From NCBI GenBank assembly GCA_944325215.1, contig CALUZC010000005.1:42488-106487 (forward strand): 64,000 nt of DNA. Direction: 5' to 3'. A model generated the notes under the pieces. That model was not told the origin of the DNA. It worked only from the letters and a program-made list of their open reading frames with translations, and did no database searches. This document shows, in pieces, positions 37,367 through 47,416 of this stretch. The position numbers were made by a program, and so were the translations under genes. Within the stretch, counting starts at the first letter, position 1. Each line of letters opens with the position of its first letter. This DNA comes from an uncultured Mucispirillum sp. Lineage in GTDB: Bacteria > Chrysiogenota > Deferribacteres > Deferribacterales > Mucispirillaceae.

Positions 37367-37852
37367 ATGATATATATGGGGATAGACCCGGGGCTTAATA
37401 AAACTGGGGTGGGTATTATATATGCTGAAAAAAATAAGGTAGAATATGTTGCCCACCGTCTTATTATCACAAAAGCATCAGACCCACTGCCCTTTAGGCT
37501 TGGAAGTTTAATAGCAGGTGTTGCTGAGCTTGCCATAGAACATAAAGTAGATATGGGAGCTATTGAAGATATTTTTCATTCTGTAAATGTAAAAAGTGCC
37601 TTACTTTTGGGGCAGGCTCGTGGTGCTTTAATTGCTGCTATGATAGCTCATGATATACCTGTGAAAGAGTTTACTGCCCTGCAGATAAAAAAAGCTGTTA
37701 CAGGATATGGCAAGGCAGAAAAAGAGCAGGTGAAAAAACTTGTGGAGCTGCAGCTTAATATTGTGGTAAAAGGTGGTGTTCCTTTAGATGTAACTGACGG
37801 GCTTGCATGTGCTTTATGCCTTGCATATCATGAAAGAAGTAATATTATATAA
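37367..37852 (+). CDS. ruvC: Crossover junction endodeoxyribonuclease RuvC
   Basis: RuvC resolves Holliday junctions. The 161-residue protein begins with MGIDPGLNKTGVG, whose Asp is the first catalytic acid. The other acids are in IEDIF (Glu) and near the C-terminus in VTDGLACALC (Asp). It starts 3 bases after yebC and is followed by ruvA and ruvB. Confidence 0.96.
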   Translation: MIYMGIDPGLNKTGVGIIYAEKNKVEYVAHRLIITKASDPLPFRLGSLIAGVAELAIEHKVDMGAIEDIFHSVNVKSALLLGQARGALIAAMIAHDIPVKEFTALQIKKAVTGYGKAEKEQVKKLVELQLNIVVKGGVPLDVTDGLACALCLAYHERSNII

Positions 37853-37863
37853 AAGGTGATTCT

Positions 37864-38436
37864 TTGATATATAAATTAAAAGGCGAAATATTAGAAAAAG
37901 ATACAAATTATGTGGTTATAGATACTGGTGGTGTGGCTTATGAAGCTTATATTTCACTTGCCACATATGCTTATCTTGGAAATATTGGTGAAATGTGCGA
38001 AGTATATACTTATATGGCTGTTAGAGAGGACGGCGTATATTTATATGGGTTTGCTACAAAAGAAGAAAAACGCCTTTTTTTACATTTAATAACAGTTTCA
38101 AGTATTGGACCTAAAATGGCAGTAAAAATTTTAGGTGGTATTGGGGTGGAAAGCTTAATATCAGCTATTAGTTCAAAAGATTATCAAATGCTTGCAGCAA
38201 TCCCGGGTATTGGTAAAAAAACTGCCGAAAGAATAGTGGTAGAATTAAAAGATAAGTTTGACAGCGAAAGCACAACTTTCCAAGCTAATGATATTAGAGA
38301 AGAAGTAGTTAGTGCTTTAGTTAATTTAGGATATAAAACTCAAGATGCTAGAAAAGCAGTGGAAAAAGCAAACCCAGCAGATGGTTTTGAAGTAATATTA
38401 AAAAATGCTCTGCAGCTTTTATCAGGTAAAAAATAA
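37864..38436 (+). CDS. ruvA: Holliday junction DNA helicase subunit RuvA
   Basis: RuvA binds four-way junctions and loads RuvB. The 190-residue protein has the OB fold, the helix-hairpin-helix pair ([13 protein letters not shown] and [19 protein letters not shown]) and the C-terminal RuvB-binding domain. It starts at TTG with AAAGGTGA upstream, and its stop overlaps the ruvB ATG. Confidence 0.96.
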   Translation: MIYKLKGEILEKDTNYVVIDTGGVAYEAYISLATYAYLGNIGEMCEVYTYMAVREDGVYLYGFATKEEKRLFLHLITVSSIGPKMAVKILGGIGVESLISAISSKDYQMLAAIPGIGKKTAERIVVELKDKFDSESTTFQANDIREEVVSALVNLGYKTQDARKAVEKANPADGFEVILKNALQLLSGKK

Positions 38437-39467
38437 TGAAAGAAAGTGAAATATATACTAATACTGAAACAGTAGAAGATAAGCTTGGTGCATTACGCCC
38501 TGAAAGGTTTGATGATTACACAGGGCAGAAAAAAGTTATTGAAAACTTAAAAGTATATGTAAAAGCTGCTCAGGAGCGAGGCGACAGCCTTGACCACTGC
38601 CTTTTTTACGGACCTCCAGGGCTTGGAAAAACAACGCTTGCAAATATTATTGCCCATGAATTAGGGGTTAATATTACAATTACAAGTGGCCCAGCCATTG
38701 AAAAATCTGGGGATTTGGCTGCACTTTTAACAAACCTTACTACAAATCAAGTTCTTTTTATTGATGAAATCCACAGGCTTCATTCCAGTGTGGAAGAAAT
38801 ATTATATCCTGCTATGGAAGATTTTAAGCTGGATTTATTGATTGGTCAAGGTGCAGGGGCAAGAAGTATGCGTATTGATTTACCAAAGTTTACTTTAGTT
38901 GGTGCTACAACTAGAGCAGGGCTTTTAACTTCACCACTGCGGGACAGGTTTGGTATGATTATACGCCTTGAGTTTTATAATGATGAAGAGCTTGCAAGTA
39001 TTATTACAAGAGCATCGCATTTATTAAATACAAAAATTGAAAAGCAGGCAGCCTTAGAAATTGCAAAATGCAGCAGAGGCACGCCCCGCATAGCCCATAG
39101 AATACTTAGAAGAATGAGAGATTTTGCCCATGTTTTTAATAATGGGGTAATATCTTTAGATGTGGCTCGTGATGGTTTAGAGCGTTTAGAAATAGATAAC
39201 TGTGGGCTTGATGCAAATGATAGAAGACTTTTAGAAACTATTATAGAAAAATATGACGGCGGCCCAGTTGGTGTGGAAACATTAGCAGCTGCAACCAGTG
39301 AAGAAAAAGATACTATTGAAGATGTTATAGAGCCATTTTTAATATATAAAGGGTTTATTAAAAAAACTCCACGTGGTAGAATTACTTCAAAACTAACATA
39401 TGACCATTTAGGCTATTCTTATCACCCAAAAGCTGGCACTATTGAAGAATTTTTGGAAGATGAATAA
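38436..39467 (+). CDS. ruvB: Holliday junction DNA helicase subunit RuvB
   Basis: RuvB is the AAA+ motor for branch migration. The 343-residue protein has Walker [16 protein letters not shown] (about residues 64-78), Walker [10 protein letters not shown], sensor 1 LVGATTRAG and the C-terminal winged helix ([16 protein letters not shown]). It overlaps ruvA and radA at both ends. Confidence 0.97.
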   Translation: MKESEIYTNTETVEDKLGALRPERFDDYTGQKKVIENLKVYVKAAQERGDSLDHCLFYGPPGLGKTTLANIIAHELGVNITITSGPAIEKSGDLAALLTNLTTNQVLFIDEIHRLHSSVEEILYPAMEDFKLDLLIGQGAGARSMRIDLPKFTLVGATTRAGLLTSPLRDRFGMIIRLEFYNDEELASIITRASHLLNTKIEKQAALEIAKCSRGTPRIAHRILRRMRDFAHVFNNGVISLDVARDGLERLEIDNCGLDANDRRLLETIIEKYDGGPVGVETLAAATSEEKDTIEDVIEPFLIYKGFIKKTPRGRITSKLTYDHLGYSYHPKAGTIEEFLEDE

Positions 39468-40807
39468 TGGCAAAACTTAAAACAAGCTATATATGCCAAA
39501 ACTGTGGTGCAGTCCATTCTAAATGGCTTGGTAAATGCACAGAATGTAATTCGTGGAATTCTTTAGTGGAAGAGGTGGTGGAAAAATCATCTTCTTCAAA
39601 AAACAGTTTATCTCAAAATTATACTCCAAAGAATACTCCAGTTTTTCTTAAAAATGTAGAAGGTATTGAGCAGGTTCGCTTTAAAACTGGTATTAATGAG
39701 CTAGACCAGGTATTAGGCGGCGGCATTGTAAAAGGTTCTGTAGTTTTAATTGGCGGTGAGCCGGGTATTGGTAAATCTACTGTTATATTACAGGTGTGTG
39801 GCATACTATCATCAAAAAATAAAAAAGTTTTATATGTATCTGGTGAAGAGTCTCCAACGCAGATTAAAATGCGTGCAGAAAGGCTTAGTGTTTCACCAAA
39901 TGATATTGAGCTTTTATCAAGCACATCTTTTGAAGATGTGATATCAGCTATTGAAAGTAATAGTTATGATTATTTAATAATAGATTCTATACAGACAATA
40001 ACAAGCAGCGAATTATTATCAGCAGGGGGAGCAGTAGGGCAAATTCGCCATGTAACATACAGGCTTGTAGAAATTGCAAAAAGCACAGGGCTTACTGTTT
40101 TTATTATAGGGCAAGTTACAAAAGACGGAAATATTGCTGGTCCTAAAGTTTTAGAACATTTAGTGGATACTGTACTTTATTTTGAAGGTGATTACTCAAG
40201 GGGCGTAAGAATTTTACGTTCAGTTAAAAACAGGTTTGGCTCAACTGATGAAGTGGGTGTATTTGAAATGAGCTCTTTAGGGCTTATAGAAGCAGGTGAT
40301 AAAGCATTTTTTGATAAAGATAGTATGCAGGCAAGTGGTAAAGTTATCTGCCCAGTTCTTGAAGGCACAAGACCATTTTTAATAGAAGTGCAGGCTTTAG
40401 TTTCTGCATCATTTTTCCAATACCCAAAACGAAATGCTACAGGATATGATAATAATAGATTAGCTATGCTTATTGCAATACTTGAGAAAAAAGCAGGGCT
40501 TAATTTATCTGGAGCTGATATTTATCTAAATATTGCAGGTGGTTTAAAAATTAATGAACCAAGTGCAGATTTGGCAGTATGTGCTGCTTTAATATCATCC
40601 TATAAAGATAAACCCGTGCCATATACCACAGCTTTTGCAGGAGAAGTGGGCTTAACTGGTGAAGTACGCTCTGTTGCAAATATCCAAGGCAGAATCAATG
40701 AGTGCATACGTTTCGGTGTTGAAAAATTTTACACTAATTTTAAAGATGAAAAAAGCGATAATCTGAAACTTATTAATATAAAAAATATTGCTGATTTATT
40801 AAAATAA
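39467..40807 (+). CDS. radA: DNA repair protein RadA
   Basis: RadA is a RecA-like ATPase that promotes branch migration in recombination. The 446-residue protein has an N-terminal zinc finger (CQNCGAVHSKWLGKCTEC), Walker A GGEPGIGKST, the KNRFGSTDEVGVFEM motif and a Lon-protease-like C-terminal domain. The start overlaps the ruvB stop. Confidence 0.96.
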   Translation: MAKLKTSYICQNCGAVHSKWLGKCTECNSWNSLVEEVVEKSSSSKNSLSQNYTPKNTPVFLKNVEGIEQVRFKTGINELDQVLGGGIVKGSVVLIGGEPGIGKSTVILQVCGILSSKNKKVLYVSGEESPTQIKMRAERLSVSPNDIELLSSTSFEDVISAIESNSYDYLIIDSIQTITSSELLSAGGAVGQIRHVTYRLVEIAKSTGLTVFIIGQVTKDGNIAGPKVLEHLVDTVLYFEGDYSRGVRILRSVKNRFGSTDEVGVFEMSSLGLIEAGDKAFFDKDSMQASGKVICPVLEGTRPFLIEVQALVSASFFQYPKRNATGYDNNRLAMLIAILEKKAGLNLSGADIYLNIAGGLKINEPSADLAVCAALISSYKDKPVPYTTAFAGEVGLTGEVRSVANIQGRINECIRFGVEKFYTNFKDEKSDNLKLINIKNIADLLK

Positions 40808-40903
40808 GATAAAATGTATATTATTAATAAAAAATACTTGCTATTTTACTTATTATAAATATACTGCTTAAAAAATGATAATTATTAAAGAGGTTGATAA
40901 ATT

Positions 40904-41668
40904 ATGGGAATTTTAGAAGGTAAAAAAGCATTAGTCTTTGGTGTAGCAAGTAATTTAAGCATTGCTTATGGTATTGCTAAACAATTAAAAGCAGAAGGTG
41001 CAGATGTTGCATTATCTTATGTTGCAGCACATGAAAAAAGAGTTATGTCAATTGCTGAAGAATTAGGCTCTACATTTGTGGAAGAATGTGATTTAGCAGA
41101 TGATAATGCAATTGATGAATTAGTTAATAAATACGAAGCTAAATATGGAAAAATTGATATTATTGTTCACTCTGTAGCATTTGCTACAAGAGAAGCACTA
41201 TCTGGCAGATTTTTAGAAGTTACCAGAGATGACTTCTTACTTTCTATGAATGTAAGTGTTTACACATTAATAGCAGTTGTGAAAAAATTTGAACGTATTA
41301 TGAGTGAAGATGCAAGTGTTATTACTCTTACATACTATGGCAGTGAAAAAGTTGTTCCAAATTATAATGTTATGGGTGTTGCAAAAGCAGCATTAGAAGC
41401 TACTGTTCGCTATTTAGCTGTTGATTTAGGTAAAGATGGTAGAAGAATAAATGCGATTTCAGCAGGTCCTATTAGAACATTGTCTGCAGCAGGTATTGCA
41501 GGTTTTAAATCTATGCTTAACAATAATGAACCACGTATACCACTTGGTAGAAATGTAGATATTGATGACTGTGGCAGCATGGCAGCATTTTTATTAAGTT
41601 CAAAAGCTAAAAATGTAACAGGCTCTGTTATATATGTAGATGGTGGCTTTAATATTACAGCAATGTAA
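40904..41668 (+). CDS. fabI: Enoyl-[acyl-carrier-protein] reductase (NADH)
   Basis: FabI reduces enoyl-ACP in fatty acid elongation. The 254-residue SDR protein has the FabI-type cofactor site (GVASNLSIAYGIAKQL), HSVAFA, and the active-site residues in TYYGSEKVVPNYNVMGVAKAALE (Tyr and Lys), ending with the VTGSVIYVDGGF segment. Length and motifs separate it from FabG. It is followed 15 bases later by an unknown gene on the same strand. Confidence 0.95.
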   Translation: MGILEGKKALVFGVASNLSIAYGIAKQLKAEGADVALSYVAAHEKRVMSIAEELGSTFVEECDLADDNAIDELVNKYEAKYGKIDIIVHSVAFATREALSGRFLEVTRDDFLLSMNVSVYTLIAVVKKFERIMSEDASVITLTYYGSEKVVPNYNVMGVAKAALEATVRYLAVDLGKDGRRINAISAGPIRTLSAAGIAGFKSMLNNNEPRIPLGRNVDIDDCGSMAAFLLSSKAKNVTGSVIYVDGGFNITAM

Positions 41669-41683
41669 AAGGTATTTTAATAT

Positions 41684-43309
41684 ATGAAAAGATGGTTAGA
41701 TATTATTGAAAAAGGGTTTCCTTTTTTTAAAACTGAATCTGCTAATCAAGAGGATTTAAGTTTTTCTATAATTGAAAGTATTGAAGAAAATACTTTAAAA
41801 ATAGAAAAAACAGCAGAAAAAGGCATATGTTTTTCATGGCAGGATAATGAAAACAGCTTTTTAGCAGCTGTTATAGAAGAATCCCCTTGTGAAGTAGACG
41901 AAATACAGGATAAACTTGAAATAATATTTGACCATCTTTTTGGTAAAACTTCATCAGAGTTATATGCTGCAAGAAATGTTGTAATTGATGATATGTTTGG
42001 GCTTGAAGTTCTTGGTGGTAACCATATAGATGATACAACTTATGACATTTTTTATGGTTTATATTTGTCTGGTGAAGAAAAATCATATGTAATTATTGGT
42101 TTTGGTAATGATGAAGTAGAAAATGTATTTGAAAAGCTTACTGGCTTAAGCAGGCTTTTTTACAGAAAACCAGCACCTGCTCTTATAGATAATGGCAAAT
42201 CTAATGAAGAAGAAATAGTTTATATTCGTAATTTATCAAAAAAACTTATGCCTAATATAGATATGGAATGGCAAATACTAAACTGCACTTTTTATATTAA
42301 AGATGGTAAGCTTGATAATAATCAGGAATCATCATATCTTATGCTTTCAAAAGATGGTATTGAAGAAATGGATTATGATGAACTTTATAATAATATTAAT
42401 ATAGATAGTGAAATATCTTCATTAATAAGCACCATATCGTCTTATGATATATCAGGATTTACCGTTACAATTTTTAAAGATGGCAGGTATGGTATTACAT
42501 ACTATCCTTATGAAGATGAAGAAAGTTATATAGAACATGACCACAGTCATGATGAAAGCTGCACTCATGAACATTATTATGAAGATGAAGATAACGATTA
42601 TTTTCCAACAAAAGGTAATGAAAAAGAGTATGCATTAAGCTATATGAATAACCTGCATACAAGAATATTAGAACCAGTTCCAGAATGGAAAAGCGGAATG
42701 GTAATAATCCAAAATACTGAAAATTTTACCATGGTTTATCCTTATTATAAAACAGAAAACAAACCATATACTGAGATTAATATTATTGAAAACTTATCAG
42801 AAAATTTTGATGAAGAAGGTTATATGGAAGAATTAGGGACAGAGTATGGTAAATATTACCCTGCTATGTTTGATTATTTTGGTGACAGGGTAGATGATGA
42901 AAATTTATTTACTGTTTTATTTAGTTTTAAAAATAATGGAAATAATGAAGTAGATGAAAACAGTGTGATTTATAAAGAGTTTAGTTTTTCAACTTTTACA
43001 ACAGTAGAGGATATGGAAGAAAACAGTATTGCTATTAATCTGCTAAATATATCAGATGAAATGGAGCAGTTATTTATTGAAAAACCATATTGTTATATAT
43101 TAATGGAATTAGAATTTATAAATAATAAAGTTTCAACCAAAGAGTTTTGTGGATATTTTGATGATTTTAGTAATGAAAATGTAGAGTATAAAAACATATT
43201 TAATAATATAGAAAATAAAATAGAAAATATATTTAAAGAGAATATGATAGGCAATAATTTACTAAAGCTTGCAGTATTTCCTAATGGGAAAATTGGTATA
43301 GTCAAATAA
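41684..43309 (+). CDS. Acidic hypothetical protein with a His-rich insert
   Basis: A 541-residue protein with no signal peptide or membrane segment, rich in Asp, Glu, Asn and Tyr. I do not recognise the family. A short His/Asp-rich stretch near residues 284-300 (EHDHSHDESCTHEHYYED) could bind metal. The N-terminal half ends with a segment near residue 270 (FTVTIFKDGRYGITYYP) that resembles the very C-terminus (LLKLAVFPNGKIGIVK), hinting at two related halves. It lies 15 bases after fabI, probably co-transcribed. Confidence 0.65.
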   Translation: MKRWLDIIEKGFPFFKTESANQEDLSFSIIESIEENTLKIEKTAEKGICFSWQDNENSFLAAVIEESPCEVDEIQDKLEIIFDHLFGKTSSELYAARNVVIDDMFGLEVLGGNHIDDTTYDIFYGLYLSGEEKSYVIIGFGNDEVENVFEKLTGLSRLFYRKPAPALIDNGKSNEEEIVYIRNLSKKLMPNIDMEWQILNCTFYIKDGKLDNNQESSYLMLSKDGIEEMDYDELYNNINIDSEISSLISTISSYDISGFTVTIFKDGRYGITYYPYEDEESYIEHDHSHDESCTHEHYYEDEDNDYFPTKGNEKEYALSYMNNLHTRILEPVPEWKSGMVIIQNTENFTMVYPYYKTENKPYTEINIIENLSENFDEEGYMEELGTEYGKYYPAMFDYFGDRVDDENLFTVLFSFKNNGNNEVDENSVIYKEFSFSTFTTVEDMEENSIAINLLNISDEMEQLFIEKPYCYILMELEFINNKVSTKEFCGYFDDFSNENVEYKNIFNNIENKIENIFKENMIGNNLLKLAVFPNGKIGIVK

Positions 43310-43337
43310 AAAAAATGAATAATTCATAAAATTTTAT

Positions 43338-43366
43338 TTGACAATTTCGTATAAAATTCTTATTAT
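43338..43366 (+). promoter_or_regulatory. Strong sigma-70 promoter of the rpmH operon
   Basis: TTGACA, 17 bases, TATTAT: a perfect -35 and five of six at -10. It ends 65 bases before rpmH. Confidence 0.8.
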
Positions 43367-43431
43367 CATTTTTCACTATATAAATATAACTCTAAAAAGA
43401 GTTTTTCATATAAAGTTATGGAGGAAGAAAG

Positions 43432-43572
43432 ATGGCACAGCTTACTTTAGCAAAGCGTACCAACTTAAAGAAAGTTCGCAAACAAGGTTTTCGTGCAAGA
43501 ATGGCTACTAAAGGTGGCAGATTAGTTTTAAAAAGAAGACGTGCAAAAGGTCGTAAACGTCTTGCAATTTAA
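43432..43572 (+). CDS. rpmH: 50S ribosomal protein L34
   Basis: A 46-residue basic protein, within the usual size range, with the family core ([37 protein letters not shown]). GGAGG lies 8 bases before the ATG. It heads the conserved rpmH-rnpA-yidD-yidC-jag cluster that often sits near the replication origin. Here dnaA is not seen to the left. Confidence 0.97.
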   Translation: MAQLTLAKRTNLKKVRKQGFRARMATKGGRLVLKRRRAKGRKRLAI

Positions 43573-43942
43573 ACCTGAAAGTTTTCCCCGTTGCAGAAGA
43601 ATTTGTAAAACTACTGAATTTAATGCTGTTTATACGGGGAGGCGTGTTTTAAGCTCTATGTTTATAATTTATTATAAACATATGGGTGGATACTCTAAAG
43701 CAGGGATTACTGTAAGTAAAAAAGTTAGTAAATCAGCAGTTGAACGCAATAGAATAAAACGGATACTTAGGGAAATATACCGTATTAATAGGGATATATT
43801 ACCTGATGGTGTTTATTTAATAATTAGAGGGCTGCCAAAAGCAGCAGGGGCTGATTTTTGTGAGATTAAAAGAGAAATTCTTTCACTTTTTAAAATTATT
43901 GCAGCCAAAAAATTTGGCGATAATATTGATAAAGTGTTATAA
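43562..43942 (+). CDS. rnpA: Ribonuclease P protein component
   Basis: The protein subunit of RNase P, which trims tRNA 5' ends. The 126-residue product from TTG 43562 has the basic RNR motif ([16 protein letters not shown]) and the N-terminal [17 protein letters not shown]. Starting here it overlaps rpmH by 11 bases. The alternative ATG 43541 would overlap by 32 bases and add seven residues not typical of the family. The rpmH-rnpA overlap is unusual but known in other bacteria. Confidence 0.88.
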   Translation: MQFKPESFPRCRRICKTTEFNAVYTGRRVLSSMFIIYYKHMGGYSKAGITVSKKVSKSAVERNRIKRILREIYRINRDILPDGVYLIIRGLPKAAGADFCEIKREILSLFKIIAAKKFGDNIDKVL

Positions 43943-44114
43943 ATATTGTATATCTCCATACTTGGGAAACCATTGTCGTTTTTATCCAAGCTGCTCAACT
44001 TATGCAGTGGAGGCCTTTCAAAAGAAAGGTTTTTTTAAAGGAATATTACTTACAGTTTGGCGTATCCTGCGCTGCAACCCTTTTAATAAGGGTGGTTATG
44101 ACCCAGTAAAGTAG
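43860..44114 (+). CDS. yidD: YidD, membrane protein insertion efficiency factor
   Basis: A small protein that assists YidC-dependent membrane insertion. The frame gives up to 84 residues with the signature [29 protein letters not shown] and [16 protein letters not shown]. It overlaps the end of rnpA in another frame. ATG 43860 overlaps by 83 bases, and TTG 43914 or 43926 would give a shorter protein closer to the typical N-terminus, so the start is uncertain. Confidence 0.88.
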   Translation: MRLKEKFFHFLKLLQPKNLAIILIKCYKYCISPYLGNHCRFYPSCSTYAVEAFQKKGFFKGILLTVWRILRCNPFNKGGYDPVK

Positions 44115-44146
44115 GGTGTTTAGTATAATATTAAGGATATTTTTTT

Positions 44147-45694
44147 ATGGATAAAAGGACATTGCTAGCCCTTGTGCTTAGTTTTATAGTTATTTTTGGG
44201 TGGACATATGTTATTGTCCCAATATTTGCACCAGAAGCTCCTGTTGTAGATAATTCTTCTACTGCAAAAATTCCTGCTGCACCAGTAAATTCTGCTTCTA
44301 TAGTAGATAATAATACTGCCGTTAATAAGGTAGAACTTCAAAATAATAGTGTGGTTTCTTCTGCACCAGCAACTCTTACGACTGAAAAATCTAAATTAAT
44401 GGAAGTTGTATTTAACAGCCAGACAGGTGATATTAGAAGTGTCTCTTTGTTAAACTGGGCAGATACTGAGGGTGGGCGTGTTACTTTTAACAAAAATGGT
44501 AATACTGATTATGCATATCTTTTAACACCAGTTACTAGTGGTTATACAAAGAAAGTTACTCAAGTGGATAATGGAATTGTGGTGTCTTTTACTGCTGAGG
44601 CTGGTTCACTTGTTGTAACAAAATCATATGAACTTTCAAATACCAGTTATATTATCAATACTTCTGTAAGTGTTACAAATACTGGTAGTTCATCTTTAAA
44701 TGTGCCATTAAATGTTAAAATAGGTCCTAAACTTGGCAGTGGTTTTGAAGATAGTATGTATGTGTTTGAAGGTGCAGTAATTACAAATGGTGGCAAAACA
44801 TATAGAATAGAAGCAGAAGATACAGATAGAGAAACATTAGATAATGCTGTTTGGGCTGGTTATACATCAAAATATTTTCTGTTTGCAGCTGCAAGTAATG
44901 ACTTATTTAAAAAAGCAGAAATATCACCTGAAAATAATTTAGCTGTTGCCTCTATTAGTACTGATTTTATTGTTAACCCATCAGGAAGATATGATGCAAA
45001 ATTTAGCCTGTATGTTGGTCCTAAGTATTATGATGAGTTAAAATCATATGGGTTATCATTACAGAAAAGTATGGATTATGGCTGGTTTTATTTTATAGCA
45101 ATTCCTATGCTTTATATTTTAAATTTCTTATATGATATTTTTCATAACTATGGTATTGCTATTATTATCCTTACAATTATAGTAAAAATATTAACATTAC
45201 CATTAACAATAAAAAGCATGGTTTCCATGAAAGAGATGACTAAATTACAGCCAAAAATGATGGAACTTCGTGAGAAATATAAAAATGACCCTGCAAAACT
45301 TAACCAGTTAACTATGCAGCTTTATAAGGAACATAATGTTAATCCATTAAGTGGCTGTTTCCCATTATTACTACAAATTCCAATATTTTTTGCATTATAT
45401 AAGGCACTTTTATTATCTCTTGAATTAAAAGGTGCTCCATTTTTTGGCTGGATAGTGGATTTATCAGCAAAAGACCCATACTATATTACGCCTATACTTA
45501 TGGGTATAGCAATGTTTATACAGCAAAAAATGACGCCAAGTACAGCTGACCCTGTGCAGCAGAAAATATTTTTAGCAATGCCAATAATATTTACTTTCCT
45601 ATTTATTAATTTTCAATCAGGACTTGTTTTATATTGGCTTACAAACAATATACTTTCTATTATACAACAGTATATTATTAATAAGCGTAAATAA
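44147..45694 (+). CDS. yidC: Membrane protein insertase YidC
   Basis: A 515-residue insertase of the Gram-negative form. It has an N-terminal membrane helix (residues 5-24), a large periplasmic beta domain (about 70-300) and a five-helix core (from ILNFLYDIFHNYGIAIIILTIIVKILTLPL) with SGCFPLLLQIPIFFALYKALL. AAGGA precedes the ATG. Confidence 0.96.
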   Translation: MDKRTLLALVLSFIVIFGWTYVIVPIFAPEAPVVDNSSTAKIPAAPVNSASIVDNNTAVNKVELQNNSVVSSAPATLTTEKSKLMEVVFNSQTGDIRSVSLLNWADTEGGRVTFNKNGNTDYAYLLTPVTSGYTKKVTQVDNGIVVSFTAEAGSLVVTKSYELSNTSYIINTSVSVTNTGSSSLNVPLNVKIGPKLGSGFEDSMYVFEGAVITNGGKTYRIEAEDTDRETLDNAVWAGYTSKYFLFAAASNDLFKKAEISPENNLAVASISTDFIVNPSGRYDAKFSLYVGPKYYDELKSYGLSLQKSMDYGWFYFIAIPMLYILNFLYDIFHNYGIAIIILTIIVKILTLPLTIKSMVSMKEMTKLQPKMMELREKYKNDPAKLNQLTMQLYKEHNVNPLSGCFPLLLQIPIFFALYKALLLSLELKGAPFFGWIVDLSAKDPYYITPILMGIAMFIQQKMTPSTADPVQQKIFLAMPIIFTFLFINFQSGLVLYWLTNNILSIIQQYIINKRK

Positions 45695-45726
45695 CTATTT
45701 GTTTTTAGATTATATGAGGTAATTTT

Positions 45727-46419
45727 ATGAGAGTTTTTGAAGTTGAAGGTGATAGTGTAGAAGAGATTATTTCTCATTTTATGAAAGAAAAAGATGTTCC
45801 TTCTGATTTTATAAAGTATGAAGTAGTGGAACAAGGTTCAAAAGGTTTATTTGGACTTGGTAAAAAAACAGCCAAAGTAAAAATTAGTTATAATGAAGTA
45901 GAGCATGTGAAAAAGAAAGGTAGGCTATTATTAAATGAGCTTTTAGAAAAAGCAGGTTTTGGAGATGCTCATGTAATGGCAGAAAATACTGATAATAGAA
46001 TCATATTAAATATTGAAACAGAAACACCTGAGCTTTTAATTGGTAAATCTGCACAAACTTTAGATGCTTTGCAGTATGTTTTTGATAAAATGATAAATTT
46101 ACCAGAGGATACTTCAGTTAGCTTAATAGTTGATGTTGGTTACTATAGAAAAAGAAGGGTAGAAGAAAATGTGTCTAAAGCTCTTGCAATGGCAGAAAAA
46201 GTAAAAAGGAGTGGCAGACCTTTTAAGCTTGCACCAATGTCTAGTATTATACGTAAAGAAATACATATTGCTTTAAAAAGCATACCAGGTATTACTACTA
46301 TTTCTACTGGCGAAGGACCATTAAAACAAGTATCTATTGTATCAGAAAAATCAAAAGGTAATAACCGCCGTTTTAATGGTAATAAAAGAAATTATAGAAA
46401 TAGAAAAGAAGATAATTAA
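45727..46419 (+). CDS. jag: Jag/KhpB-like RNA-binding protein
   Basis: A 230-residue protein with the Jag N-terminal domain (VEGDSVEEII ... GSKGLFGLGKKTAKV), a KH domain (LLIGKSAQTLDALQYVFDKM) and an R3H domain (APMSSIIRKEIHIALKSIPGITTISTGEGPLKQV), ending in a basic Asn/Arg-rich tail. It binds RNA and is usually encoded after yidC. The expected mnmE does not follow here. Confidence 0.92.
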   Translation: MRVFEVEGDSVEEIISHFMKEKDVPSDFIKYEVVEQGSKGLFGLGKKTAKVKISYNEVEHVKKKGRLLLNELLEKAGFGDAHVMAENTDNRIILNIETETPELLIGKSAQTLDALQYVFDKMINLPEDTSVSLIVDVGYYRKRRVEENVSKALAMAEKVKRSGRPFKLAPMSSIIRKEIHIALKSIPGITTISTGEGPLKQVSIVSEKSKGNNRRFNGNKRNYRNRKEDN

Positions 46420-46673
46420 TGGTTACAAAAATTGCATTTTTACTTGCTGTTGTTGCAGGTATTGTTTTATTTTTCAGAATGAAAGATAAGAAACAAATCG
46501 AAAAACAGTCTAATGATACTATAAATGCTGTTGAGATGAAGCAGGATAGCATATGTGGTTCATTTGTGGAAGATACTACAAAATATAAAGTAAAACTGCA
46601 TGATAAAATATATTACTTTTGTTCTGATGAATGTAAAAATAAATTTATAGAAAAACATACTAATAATAGTTAG
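46419..46673 (+). CDS. Small membrane-anchored YHS-domain protein
   Basis: An 84-residue protein with one N-terminal membrane helix (residues 4-20) and a YHS-type domain (MKQDSICGSFVEDTTKYKVKLHDKIYYFCSDECKNKF) with Cys residues (C-x2-SF ... FCSDEC) likely to bind metal. The start overlaps the jag stop by one base. Function unknown; possibly metal handling at the membrane. Confidence 0.75.
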   Translation: MVTKIAFLLAVVAGIVLFFRMKDKKQIEKQSNDTINAVEMKQDSICGSFVEDTTKYKVKLHDKIYYFCSDECKNKFIEKHTNNS

Positions 46674-46689
46674 TTTTGTAGGAGTTTTA

Positions 46690-47409
46690 ATGTTAACATT
46701 ATTACTAGGTATATTAGTTGGTATTATAACAGGTTATTTAGGTTATCTTATATATCCAAGCTTTGTACTTGCAAGTATTACATTTGTTGTAGGTATATTA
46801 GTTTTTAACTTTTTCATGGGGCGTTTTTTTATGAACAAGTTAACTGCTGTATTTAATTCTACTGAAAAAGATATTAAATCAGGTAAAGCTGATATTGCCA
46901 TAGAAAAAATGAAGACTGGGTATAAATATGCCAAATGGCAGTTTCTAGTTAAACAACAGATAGATTCCCAAATTGGTATTATTTTATATGCTAACAAAAG
47001 GTTTGATGAAGCTTTGCCTTATTTAAAAAATTCATTAAAGGCTAACTGGATGTCTATGAGTATGTTAGCAGCATATTATTACAAACAAAAAGATTATGCA
47101 AATATGAAGGCAGTTATGGAAAAATCATCTAAAGCTAATAAAAAGGATAGTTTTACCCAATGCCTTTATGCATACTTTTTATCTGAAACTGGTGATGTTG
47201 ACGGTGCTATTGCTGTTCTTGCAAAAGCTATGAAAAAACTTCCAAGTGATGAAAGATTACAAAATGCCAGTGATGCCTTAAAAAATAAAAAGAAAATTAA
47301 GATGCAGGCTTATGGAACATTATGGTTGCAGCTTCATCTTGCTAAAATGCCAGATGGAATCAAACAGTATCAAACCTTAATAGGTAGACAAAAAATTACT
47401 AGAAGATAA
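46690..47409 (+). CDS. Membrane-anchored tetratricopeptide-repeat protein
   Basis: A 239-residue protein with two hydrophobic helices at the N-terminus (residues 3-20 and 25-45) followed by TPR-like helical pairs (IGIILYANKRFDEALPYLKNSLKAN, CLYAYFLSETGDVDGAIAVLAKAMKKLP). It may be a scaffold near the membrane. AGGAG precedes the ATG. Specific function unknown. Confidence 0.72.
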   Translation: MLTLLLGILVGIITGYLGYLIYPSFVLASITFVVGILVFNFFMGRFFMNKLTAVFNSTEKDIKSGKADIAIEKMKTGYKYAKWQFLVKQQIDSQIGIILYANKRFDEALPYLKNSLKANWMSMSMLAAYYYKQKDYANMKAVMEKSSKANKKDSFTQCLYAYFLSETGDVDGAIAVLAKAMKKLPSDERLQNASDALKNKKKIKMQAYGTLWLQLHLAKMPDGIKQYQTLIGRQKITRR

Positions 47410-47416
47410 GTGCTTT

